A stretch of DNA of 64,000 nt from Odontesthes bonariensis (lineage: Eukaryota > Chordata > Actinopteri > Atheriniformes > Atherinopsidae). The stretch spans positions 6,606,754 to 6,670,753 of the forward strand of contig NC_134509.1 of assembly GCF_027942865.1 (NCBI RefSeq), read 5' to 3'. Position numbers and translations under genes: made by a program. The notes below the pieces were generated by a model, which did not search any database, was not told the DNA's origin, and saw nothing but the letters and a program-made list of their open reading frames with translations. This document shows, piece by piece, positions 39,701 through 50,300 of the stretch. The stretch's first letter is position 1. Each line of letters opens with the position of its first letter.

Positions 39701-42700
39701 CTGTATTTTCTGATCGTGCAGCGAGGGGAATCGCAGGTGCAGGGCTCATTTAAATATGATTTGCATATTTAAGTAGGGGCGTGGACAGGGAGGAGTCGGG
39801 TGTTCCGACATGTGCGCTCAATTCCACGTTGATTGGGATGTACAAACGAAATGTGCTTGGATTGATGCGTGCGCACAGATTCATACATCTGACGTTGGAG
39901 GGCATTTGGGTTTGAGCGTACGCCATGTTTCAGTAGGAAATCCACGCAAGTCTTTGTACATGAGGCCCCTGGAGATGTTTGGCCATAATGCAAAGCACCT
40001 TGTTTGATGAAAACTAAACACAGCATATCAACTGTCAAGCACAGTGGTGGAGGGCTGATGATTTGGGCTTGTTTGGCTGCCACGGGACCTGGGCACCTTT
40101 CGCATTCTGTTTTGTGTCATTGTTCACCCGTACCGCGAGGCGCCATTTTCAGTTTTGCTTCATTCATCCATGCGCAGGCAATATATCTCTTATATGTAAA
40201 TGTATTTTATTTATACAGCCCTTTACAGACAATCCTTACAATGTACCAAAGTGCTTTACAGCAGGTAATAAATTAAGAGAAGAATAAGTAAAAACAAATA
40301 AAAACAATAAAAGAACAGTGAAAGCAATAAAATACAACAAAATCAAATAAGATAAAATAAGATAAAAGTGTCATCATACTACTGGGTATTAAAAGCCATC
40401 CTAAATAAGTTTTTTTTAGTTCAGAGAACTAAAGGCTAAGGTTTTTAGCCTAGATTTGAAGAGGCCCAGGTCAGAAATAAGACGCAGCTCAACGGGGAGC
40501 TCATTCCAGAGCCTGGGGGCAGCGACAGAAAAATGCGACAGATTGTTATTATTATTATTATATGCAAGAGTTCATCAAACTGCTTCTGTCATATCATCTA
40601 TTAACACAAGCCATTACACTGCCACCGTGTATTTAGCAGTCGATGGCGTATGCTACAGCTCATGAGTTGATTCTAAAACTTTTCCACACTTATTTCTTCC
40701 TAATTCCTTAACTTCCTTGAGTTTAGATTTGAGTTTTTTCAAATGAAGCTGAGAGTCTGCCCTTTCACCCTGTAGTCATTTTCATTATAACCCAAAACAA
40801 TTTTAGATCTAAAACAACCAAAATTGTGTGAGTGTGAAGGTAATTATGGACCCAGCTTCGTCTGTAAACAGAAACTTTGAGTAATTGCCTGGTTCATTTA
40901 AGTTGAATAACTAGAGTAATGTATTCACATCAGCCGTGGGAATAATTGCATGTTTTTACATGGAATAAACTCTGGTCAGGCTCCCGAAAGCACAAAGTGT
41001 GTTAAGAGCCTGGTTAACCGACAAATCGAGCTGTGACGATCGCATCACGGTGGTCTGAAAAAGCTAATCATTTCTGTCAGAATGCTCTGGAAGCTTTTTC
41101 ATTTCCTTTACAAGATAAAAGAAGAAATTACTATACAGAGAGAACAGGTCTGACAGACACTGTATCAACAGAAAGAAGTATAAAAACGCCCCAGTGTCAG
41201 TAATGTCAGAGCTCTAATTTTCTGTAATTTACTTGAGGTGATTAATGGCACTTACCTGTGGTTGAGTGGATTCAAAATTCATCTTCAACCCAAAGCAGTG
41301 TGAGTGCAGCTTTTCATTCATTACACAACAGTTTGTCCTCACCCCGTGATTTCCCTCTCACAAGCTGCTGCCTGTCATGAATTTCAACTAATTTCTCACA
41401 CTCCGGAGTTAATGACAGTTGATGTTTAACATTGTCCCCCGACGGCAGGCTTCATGAAAGATGCATGGGCTGGAGCTGCTGGAGCCGAACATGCTGACTG
41501 TGCACACTGACACCGGGGACGGATCTATTACTGAATGTTAGTGGAAGGCGAGGACTCACCCTCGGTTCTCCTGGCAGATTAAAGCACACCATAGTTGTTT
41601 TCTTTTTGTTTTTCTAAGAGTAGCATGCTTTCTCTGACACGATGAAGATGCAGGGGGAGTAAAAACCCCGCAGATACCCCTGTAACATGTGCTGCAGTTG
41701 TTGGGGTTTGAACCGTGAAAATGTGGAACCTCAGAAACCGTCTGTTTGCAGGACACGGCGGGGCAGGAGCGGTACCGGACCATCACCACAGCTTACTACA
41801 GGGGAGCCATGGGATTCCTGCTCATGTATGACATCACGAGCCAGGAGTCATTCTGTGCTGTTCAGGACTGGTACGTAGAGCTGTAGAAATACAACCTCAA
41901 ACAGGCTGGGATGATGTAAGTAAAAGACAAAGTTTTTGTAATTATTTGAAGGCTATATCTGATTAAAAGTACTACAAACGACAATAGAAGCAAAGAATTC
42001 AACAGATGTCTGGGATTCTGGGTGGTAGGCAGGACAGTTTAGCAGCCAGACTCTTCTACTGCACAGCCATCCCGTTAATATGCAAAATGTTGTTGATATT
42101 TTAATGCTGACCTTCCCAGAATGCAGCCCCGTGCCAGTACTGATGGCTTGTGATAACAAGTCCCTCTCCTCTTTAGCTCAGGGGACTTAAACTTTGAAAT
42201 TTAGGTTTTGTCAGTCCACAGAATGGTTTTCAACTCTTCCTTAGTCCGTCTAGAATGAGCTCAGACTCACAGAGAGCAGCTGTCTCTCTGTAACTTGTTC
42301 ATATGCATTTCATTCTTTGAACCGGCCGTGTTCACAGACCCGTTAATTGTAAATTCTCAGATTTGCTTCTTCATCTTTCAATGCGGTTGTAAAAACGATG
42401 GAAAAGTTTTTGGATAAGTATGGAAACACATTTGTATTTCCTGGATATTTCTCCTGTGTTTTTTTTTTTTTGGGGGGGGGGGGTTTATACGAAAAGATGA
42501 AAAAAATCAGCCTTTCTAAACCCACACCCAGCTACTATGATATCACCTTTTGGGTGTATTACCATCTTAAAGCCTTGAGTAAAGGCTTCTTGAGCATTTG
42601 AGGCTTTTTACTCATTGCCCCTTTGTCCTTATGGGCTGTAAGGGTGGCTGTGCCTCGGGTGGCTGTGCCTCGGGTGGCTGTGCCTCGGGTGGCTGTGCCT

Positions 42701-44790
42701 CGGGTGGCTGTGCCTCGGGTGGCTGTGCCTCGGGTGGCTGTGCCTCGGGTGGAGGAACGGCTTGCCGCCTCATCAGAGGGTTTGCTGCTAAGTCCACAGC
42801 CTCCACACTAAGCCCTGCTTTACCCACAACTGCAACTGCAACGTGCACGTCAGCTGTGTGTGAATGAGATGCCTTAAAAAACCTTTTTAAACTCACATAA
42901 AGTGCCATGTATTAGCCAAGCCTTAAAACATACCCTGCTTCCTTGTCCATAGTTTTACTGAATGAACAACATGTTGTAGCGAAGTCGACGTGAAGGAGAC
43001 AATGAACGTACAAGGAAAGACGGCCATCAAATCGATTTAAAAAGGAATTTAAGTCATTTTTGCACTGGCTTCACTTTTCCAGGAAGCTCTATCCATCTTT
43101 TATCTACAGTTCGTGTTTTTCATCGTGTTTTAAAGCAGACAGCCAGTGAAGCCTCACCCCTCTGTGAGACAGGGTGAGTGAGGGCGAGTTTGATGTCATC
43201 CACCTCACAGTCAAATACTACATAACAACAGATACAGTGAAACACATAACGAAGCTGAGCAAAGCTCTAATACTTCCTTTTTTATCATTGAAAAAATAAC
43301 TCCATGAAGCAGAAATGAAATTCTGGGTAATTATTATGTCGAGGGGAGGCAACAGAATAGATGGTACATAGCTGCCTCCCTCTGTTGCTCAATAACTGTT
43401 TATGTTTGAGGGTCTGTCTTTAAAAAGACAGAACTTAGAGGAATTGAGCCATCGCAGCTGTAATAGAACATGCATACCTCTAACTGTGACTTATTATTTC
43501 TTAGGTGGTATTTTATTTGATTTTTTTACAAATGTATTTCTCTTTATTGCCTTTTAGATAAATATGTTGTGGAATACTACAATGTTTTCCTCTAGAATTT
43601 TGAGTAAGTCAAATGTTTTTTAGCTTTAATGGTTAGTTGGAAGTATTTGATGGTTATCTTCCACGTCTGTCTTTAAAACAAGGCCAACTTGCTGTGGGCA
43701 TGTACAGAGAGCAGCTTCTCTTCAGCGCTCAGGAGAGACAGATTGTCTGTTGGATCAGCGGCTGTGAAAACGTTGTGTTGCTGTTTCCCAGGGCAACCCA
43801 AATCAAGACTTACTCCTGGGACAATGCTCAGGTGGTGCTGGTGGGCAACAAGTTGGACTTGGAAGAGGACAGACAAGTCCCAACAGAGGACGCCCAAAGA
43901 GTGGCCACAGAGCTCGGTGAGTACCCAAACTTGCTTTATAGTGCCCGCGGGGACTTTTCATCGACTCGCTGCATTCCCCAGTTCCTCACCTGAAAAAGGA
44001 ATATTACAACTGAAGGCCTAACCCCAGCTCTAACCCTAAACTTAACCATAACCGTAGCTAATTCAAATGAAATGCAAATAATGATAAGAAAAATTAAATC
44101 AAATAAATGAGGAGAGGTACAAAGAAAAAAAAGTGAAAATACCAAGATAATAGTTAAGGAACTTTATTTTGTGTTTTTTGTCACTTTTTTTTATGTAGAT
44201 CTTTTTTTTCATCTTTTTATTTCAAAATGAATATCTTTATTTTTGTATGCAAATTACTCTATTCTAAATTTTTGCACCTCTTTTAATGTCATTGATCTTT
44301 TGTTATTGCTTTATTTTAGAATAAAAGCAATATTTAGAATAATATCAAATAAAAAAGGATTTTTTTATTTTTTTTATTTTTTTGACCTAAACGATTGGAA
44401 TGTATTCTGAATATAATTCAAATGCCTGATTTAGTTGTTTTGTCTTATTTACTTTTTGTTTGTTTATGTATTATTAGTATGCCTTTCCTCATTCTTTTTC
44501 TTCACGTTTTTCACATTTATTCTCCCGTGGCACCCCGATCGTTCCACGCATCACTTGGTAGTTATTTCTGACCTTGTTTTGTTCTCCAACCTCCCTCCAC
44601 AGGCTTCCAGTTCTTCGAGGCCAGCGCCAAAGACAACATCAACGTGAAGCAAGTCTTTGACAAGCTGGTGGACGTCATCTGCGAGAAGATGAACGAGACC
44701 GTCAACGGTGACGGCAGTCCGTCAGCCACTCAGAGGGAGGACGGCCTGAAGGATCGACCCCTCACGGGTCAGGGTGGCTGTGCATGCTGA
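36791..44790 (+). CDS. rab3d: Rab3D-like small GTPase
   Basis: Rab3 GTPases sit on secretory vesicles and control late steps of regulated exocytosis; Rab3D is typical of exocrine and endocrine secretory granules. Coding exons are 36791-37024 (donor GTGAGA), 41752-41870 (donor GTACGT), 43792-43916 (donor GTGAGT) and 44603-44790 (ends TGA). They join in frame to 221 aa. The P-loop GNSSVGKT is at 31-38, switch II DTAGQE at 79-84, NKLD at 137-140 and SAK at 167-169. The C-terminus CAC is the CXC double-geranylgeranylation motif. [23 protein letters not shown] and [16 protein letters not shown] favour Rab3D over Rab3A. Residue 51, just before switch I, is Ser where Rab3 proteins I recall have Pro (TPAFVS). 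Intron 1 (4.7 kb) holds nested transposons and intron 2 a minisatellite. A non-coding 5' exon is likely upstream. AATAAA runs near 45070-45090 could serve polyadenylation. Confidence 0.93.
39334..39606 (+). pseudogene. HARBI1-like nuclease N-terminal fragment
   Basis: [20 protein letters not shown] and then [20 protein letters not shown] and [20 protein letters not shown] follow the N-terminal part of the HARBI1-like protein, as in the first element of this window (TVLLQICSLLEPQLQRETRR, then FQREIGDRSG). Earlier sequence ([10 protein letters not shown]) is in another frame. The reading stops at the deletion junction near 39607. Confidence 0.6.
39607..39683 (-). pseudogene. Myb/SANT-like gene start fragment
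   Basis: The minus strand from ATG 39683 reads [20 protein letters not shown], then ARKNVF. This is the N-terminal helix of the Harbinger Myb/SANT-like accessory protein. It is cut by the internal deletion and joined to the nuclease fragment. Confidence 0.6.
40170..40530 (-). mobile_element. L2-type LINE 3' fragment
   Basis: Read on the minus strand from about 40530, the frame gives [20 protein letters not shown] and then [13 protein letters not shown]. This is the extreme C-terminus of L2/CR1-group reverse transcriptase ORFs and compares with [24 protein letters not shown] in the element at 62.3 kb. The 3' UTR follows toward 40190, with CACTTTGGTACATTG-like and TATAAATAAAATACA sequence. Confidence 0.65.
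40690..40800 (+). mobile_element. Tc1-like 3' end fragment
   Basis: TCAAATGAAGCTGAGAGTCT, then GCCCTTTCACCCTGTAGTCA, matches the downstream end of the Tc1-like family seen at 5211-5250. No coding part is attached. Confidence 0.4.
42643..42752. repeat. 15-bp minisatellite, 7 units
   Basis: Seven copies of GGTGGCTGTGCCTCG follow one another with no differences that I can see, then a partial unit. The tract lies in rab3d intron 2. Because 15 is a multiple of three, all frames stay open and give GGCAS or VAVPR polymers. These are not genes. Confidence 0.95.
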
Positions 44791-45374
44791 AAGCCGCGCC
44801 TCTTAAATTGGATCTGTGTCTCACACCAAAACAGATTACCTAAATTGCCAAAAATCTGTCATGCTACTGGAATACTGGATGCTTAGCTCCCTCTCCATTT
44901 TCCTCCCGTGACCTTTTCCTCAACTCAGTGTTGAGTCGAGCACTCCCTCATAATTGCAATGTGACATTTAAACCTGAGATGCCAAAGAGCTGCGGTTGTG
45001 CCTTTTTCCTGTTTACACAGTGTAGTGGGTGAGCAGCACCTGTGGCAGGTGAGGATACTGAGTAGAAGAAATAAAAAATAAAAAAATAAAAAAGCATGAA
45101 CCAGATCAGCACAGGGATTCACGTGCGATGTACTTGTGTCATACTGCTCCCTTGTGGCCGTTGTGTGAAAACGCACCATTAACGCCTTTGCCAATCGATA
45201 AAGTCGAACACACCAGAACGATGAGGCCACAAGCATGTGAGGGCTGTGTCACTCCAGATGTGTGTGTATTACACACATTTAATTTGATGTTTTGGAAGGA
45301 CATTCTTGATTGATTTATTTATCTCGTCTTTTTGTATATTTAATGGTTGATTGTAGTTCAATATTTAATTTGCT

Positions 45375-45499
45375 GGGTTTATAGTAGGCCTCTTTAAAAT
45401 TCAGTGTATCAAAGACATCTATCAGTACACGGCGCTCCTGCCCTGGGTTTATAAAAGGCCTCTTTAAAATTCAGTGTATCAAAGACATCTACCAGTACA
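45375..45499. repeat. local tandem duplication, about 70-bp period
   Basis: GGGTTTATAGTAGGCCTCTT to TCAGTACA (from 45375) is repeated from 45445 with a few substitutions, separated by a short unrelated spacer. It lies downstream of rab3d. Confidence 0.85.
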
Positions 45500-45979
45500 T
45501 CATGTTTCTCTGACATTATTTACACAGGGTCAATGGTGAGCAAAGAGGATAATAAAACTTCTCAAGTTTTCCACGCTGTGTCGTCATCCCTAATTCGTCA
45601 CAATAAATCAGTCAAGTCGTGCTTTAACCTTTTATCTGTGCTGTTTTCAGTTCAACAGAAGATGAAATATTCACTGGCTCTGTGTTTTATGATCAGCGTT
45701 GAACTGTTTCATACCTCTGAACAAGTCCTCCCTTTGTCTGCAGTCTTCTGTGAAACGGAATAAATCATTGATGAATGCGAGTCACATCAGTTTCATCAGA
45801 AATTGGCTGCAATTTCTTTTTTAGATATCAGACTTTGCTCACCAGGAAATGTTTCTCCTTTTATTAAAATGAGAAGCGTTTCCCGGCTACCTTTCTGACG
45901 TATGAGGCATAAACTCTGATGTGTGCGTGTGTAAAAACCTGTGAGGAGATAAAGGGCCCTTTGAAAGCCTCGTTGAGCA

Positions 45980-46034
45980 TACACTCCGGAATTATCGGAC
46001 CTCAGCGGACACGCAGTCGCCACCGAAGTACAGG
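45980..46034 (+). promoter_or_regulatory. candidate non-coding first exon of the tetraspanin gene
   Basis: GGACACGCAGTCGCCACCGA, then AGTACAG|GTATGTG, gives a strong donor at 46034. The first coding exon (47312) carries its own short 5' UTR after a TTCCACAG acceptor at about 47275-47282, so an upstream non-coding exon is expected. The link is inferred. Confidence 0.35.
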
Positions 46035-46039
46035 TATGT

Positions 46040-47270
46040 GCCTTCTGCTTGTGAAGCTTTTTAGCAAAACGTCCCACTGAAGGGCTTAACTGAACGTGTG
46101 CCCGTCCTTATTTAAACGCACATTAAAACATACACTGTCACTCTGTGACTTTGGGATTTACTTCTTAAGAAGTCAGAAACTGAGTCGTGATGAATAACCT
46201 TTGAGGAACGATGCTCACGAGTTTTATTTCCGAGTTTGATAAATATTTGCATGGTGCTCATTCTTCAGAAATAGTGTCAACATTTCACTTTGTTAGTATT
46301 TAGTAAAAATAAGCCTGGGGTCAAATGTGCTACCTTTATCAGTGAGTCTACACTGTATTATAGCCGGCAACAGACTAAACATGCCGGTCGTGGTTCAACT
46401 TGTGTATAAAAAAACAACGGGGGAAAAAAACGAGTACATTTCTGAAAGTACAACTAATGTAGACGGGGTGAAACTATCGACAACACATCTGCTCTGCTCT
46501 CTGTTCAAAGCATTCAGCCCAAAGCATAATTTCGCTGGCGTCAGAGGAGCATTTTTAGTGTCTCTCGGAAAAACAAAGTAACATTCGCCCTTCTGAAAGA
46601 AAACAGCCTCATCAAACCATAAAACTGATACATTGCTGAAATAAAGAACAGATAGATACACAGTTGTGGGACAAGGATTTGTGTGTTTCTGTTTTTATGG
46701 CACGACTTGCTCCATCACAGCCAGTAAAATGACGCAGGCTGGGTTTAACAAGGTGTCACCTGATTACCAGGAGCCAAAATATGTATATGGTGCAGCAAAT
46801 CTACACCATCAATTATTTTACCAAAAAAAACCCCACTCCTGTTCTTCACTGTTGGCTATGATCGCAAGAGATGTAAGAACTTAAGAAATTCATATATACT
46901 GTACCAAAATGTCTCTCCTGTGGAGCAAACGCATCTTGTAGGAAAAGCCATTTAAAAAAAAAAAAACGACAAAGAATCGATTGGTTAAGTCATGTGATTC
47001 TTCAACCGAAACTCTAGTACGTGAGCTTGAAAAACTTGCCATATTTAAAGAAGATTAGAACTGCTATCGTTTCCTGCAGTTCCTGCAGTTAATGTGTAAC
47101 CAAAGCAAAGGCCATTTGACCGATGCTGGTGGCTGCTTGTGTTTTTTTCAGTCGACCTTTCTCTGAGACGTGAAAAATGCATAAAACATGTACATAAAAC
47201 ATAAATGGCATAAACAAGGAAGACTGACCAGTGCAATAATCATTTTTCTCTGAACTAATCAACTTGTTTG
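46040..47270. other. intronic/upstream region of the tetraspanin gene, no separate gene seen
   Basis: ORFs at 46327-46581 and 46395-46661 overlap on opposite strands and show no domain. AT-rich sequence with A-runs. Part of 46330-46880 may be an old repeat that I cannot identify. Confidence 0.3.
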
Positions 47271-47311
47271 TTCTCTTCCACAGTTTTTGGAGGAATTAAA
47301 ACTCAGCCAAG

Positions 47312-50300
47312 ATGTGTTGTTCAGGCTTTCTCAAAATCATGATGTTTATCTTCAATGGTGCCATCTTTGTAAGTCATGGGGGGGGGCAAAAAAAACAATG
47401 TTTCTTTGCATCTGGTGTCCAGCTGTGTTTCGTGTATAAATGATTCCTTGAGAAAACAGACAAGAGTCCAGGCTTTAGTAGCAGTAATATACCACAGAGG
47501 GCAAACCGTTTCCTTTCTAAATTCGTCTGGTACACATGTAAACCTAAATGAGCCACTGTGTGCTCCCTGTGAAGCTCAAGAGAGGGGTTTAAGGGAATTG
47601 TGGTAGCCGTGGAGTAGATAGTGCTTCACATCTACTTTATGGTGATTACATATAAAGCAGGAGCTAAGAGATGGTCAGCTTATCATGTAAATGTGGGGAA
47701 GCAGTTAGCAGATGCATGCAGATGCTCTAACTGGCCAGCGCCACATGCCTGACCAGGCACTGCCAAGCAATTCACTTTAACTGAAAAACACGGGGAAAAA
47801 AACCCATCAATAAATAAATAAATTTGATTTCATTGGGGACCTTTTCCACATAGAGGAATAGATTTCAAGACATCTATTTCATCTATTTCAAGAAAGCAAA
47901 TGTATTTGACGTTTCCTTCAAAGAAGACAAGAAGAGCTAGAAAATCAGCAAAGATTTCTCCCAATTTTTCTTGCATCTGCGACATTTGAGAAACGCTGAA
48001 AGAATATGTGATCAGTAATGACCTGCTTTCATCTGATCACGCTGCTTCCAGGGAACTTGTCTCTCAATTTGGTGTGTTGCTAAAAGGCACTTTTGTGCAA
48101 GAACAGAGCCAGTGGATCTTTGTAGCAATATACAGTATATACATATACATATACTGTATATATATATATACAGTATGTGCACATGATATGTATATAGTCA
48201 CATGTTTAGATTCCATTGTATCATCTCTCTGCTTTCTTCTTCCTGTCTTTCCTCACTCATCATGCAGGTGGCGGGTGCAGCCATTCTGGGTGTGGGAGTG
48301 TGGGTGAAGGTGGACAGCGGTTCTCTCCTGGGTGTGCTGGAAGAAATAGAAGATGTTCCAGATGCGTTTGCCCAACTTGTCAATGTCGGCTACCTGCTCA
48401 TAGGGGTGGGCGCCGTGCTCCTGGTCATTGGTTTTCTGGGCTGTTGCGGGGCCATTAGAGAGAGCAGGTGTATGCTAATGACGGTGAGTAATATCTGCCG
48501 GGGTCAAAGGTGGAGAGAATGAGGAACTGAAAGGATTATTTTCACATAGGTTCAGTCATGATCGTGGTTAATAAAGCATTCTATAACTGGTCTGAATCGT
48601 CATCATCCAAATTAAAAAACAAAACAGCCATGAATCAATTCATCGTCGCTTACAAATGGTGGTTTAAAACCTGTTAAAATGGGCACATCACTCCTTCTTT
48701 TGAAATGACAATAAGTCTTTATTCACAGCTACAAAGAGGAGGGGAAGTTATAGCTTTCGTGAGAGGTTATTTTACAGATGTTATGCTGCTACCAATTGAA
48801 TGTTTTACAGTGACAACATTACAGTGTAATGCATCATCTTCTCCCTCCCTTCAGTTCTTCTGTATTGTGCTGATTATCTTCCTCGCCGAGGTTGCAGGAG
48901 CCGTGGTGCTGTTCGTCTTCCAGGGTTTGGTAAGTGGCTCTGAACAGTAAACCAGGAATATCTTGAGGATAATTTCCAAAGGGAAGACTTAAAAACCTTT
49001 CAAAAGCTAAGCGACTTTCTTTTATTATCTAAGTGCAAAAATCTTGTTGTCGATCTGTACTTTTCAGGTTAAGGAGCTCGTTGTGGATCTGGAAACTCAA
49101 GTACGGAAGAGCATTGAAAAGGACTATGGAAATGAGAACAGTCTGACCAACATCTGGAATCACACCATGGATGAGGTACTCTTTTTTTACTGAACTCAGT
49201 CGAACTCTATGTGCGTGTATACCAATCGACATGAAGACAGAAAGTAACTGAAAAAGGAGAGTCACTCTTAGTATAAGAATATATAAGAATCCATTGTACA
49301 AGTTTTTTGAATTCCTTTCGCATGTAATATCTTAAGATTGTGGTCACTGTTTTGTTGCTATGGAACAGTGGCAGTGCTGACAGGAAGAAGATCTGCAATT
49401 AACATGTATTTTCCTTTTTAGTTTAAATGCTGTGGATTCATGAACTACACAGATTTCGATAACTCGCCTTATCACAATATGCACGGAAAGTTGTTTTATC
49501 CACCCACATGCTGCAATGCAACCCGTGATGGTGATGTTGTTGTTGTTTGTCCTGCACTGACAGCAAGAGATTCGGTATGGGACAAACTTGTTTTTTTGTG
49601 TCTTGACTTCATGCATGAATACAGATTACAGCCGTTTTTCTGCTCCGTCCTCATATAAAAACCCACTGTGTGTCTTGCAGAGGGTTCCGGGCTGCTTTCT
49701 CAAACTGGTGGAGCTGTTAGAGGACAACGCTGTGATCGTAGCAGCTGTGGCCCTAGGAATTGCTTTTGTTGAGGTACGATTTCCAAACAACTTAAATAAT
49801 TTCCCTTTGGGATAAGTAAAGTATTTTTTCCATTTCAAATTGGTTCTGTTTAATTTGGCTGAACAGTTCTAAACAATCTTAACTTAATGGTTAACTTGTT
49901 TGTCTGTGCGTTTTATTGTTTTCAAGTGTGCATCATGTGATTATATGTGCCTTGCTGTTATAACCCAGAGTAGAAAGATATCTTCTTCTTAATTTCAAAC
50001 ACACAATTGCATAAAACTCCTCAGATAAATATGAAAATTTGTTCCTTTTCCCATATTCTGATCTTTAAGTTATAGCTTGTAAGCTATTCACGCTGCAACT
50101 TGTTTTTTAATTCCTCGCCTCAAAGTTTTTTTTTTTTTCTTTACTCCTGGTGGTAAGTGAACCTACACGTATCAGATGTTAGAGCCGTGGGGAAATTATT
50201 CATCAAGTTACTGCCACTTCTTTACAAAGGGTGGGTCAGCTTTTTACAATGTTCATATCAGGACATTATCGGGTTTTCATGGGATGGGAAAAGGCAACTT

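Larger units (their letters stand above)
38946..39970. mobile_element. Harbinger deletion derivative with 19-bp TIRs
   Basis: AGGGGCCTCATGTACAAAG (38946-38964) and its exact reverse complement (39952-39970) bound a 1,025-bp element. Next to the left end, GGGTGTGTACGCAC and GGCGTACGCACC are subterminal repeats, with GAGCGTACGCC on the right. Inside are a HARBI1-like N-terminus on the plus strand and a Myb/SANT start on the minus strand, with everything between deleted. No clear 3-bp target duplication is visible; the Tc1 host sequence seems to have lost a few bases at the site. Confidence 0.75.
38880..40110 (+). mobile_element. Tc1-like relic split by a Harbinger insertion (rab3d intron 1)
   Basis: The left part (about 38890-38945) ends GTGAACAAACCAAGAGACC. 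The right part resumes at 39971 with GGAGATGTTTGGCCATAATG, then AAAACTAAACACAGCATATC, then AGCACAGTGGTGGAGG and TTTGGGCTTGTTTGGCTGCC. Together they give the order of a Tc1-like transposase (DETKVEMFGHNA block, then the GGG and VW(A/G)C region). The Harbinger derivative 38946-39970 lies between. Both halves are decayed. Confidence 0.65.

Noticed and set aside
42598-42908. Cys/Gly-rich and Pro-rich ORFs (GGCAS and AQPPE repeats)
   Set aside because: Artefact of a 15-bp minisatellite in rab3d intron 2, open in several frames, no splice or start context.
46327-46661. 84-aa and 88-aa ORFs on opposite strands
   Set aside because: Mutual antisense shadows upstream of the tetraspanin without domain similarity.
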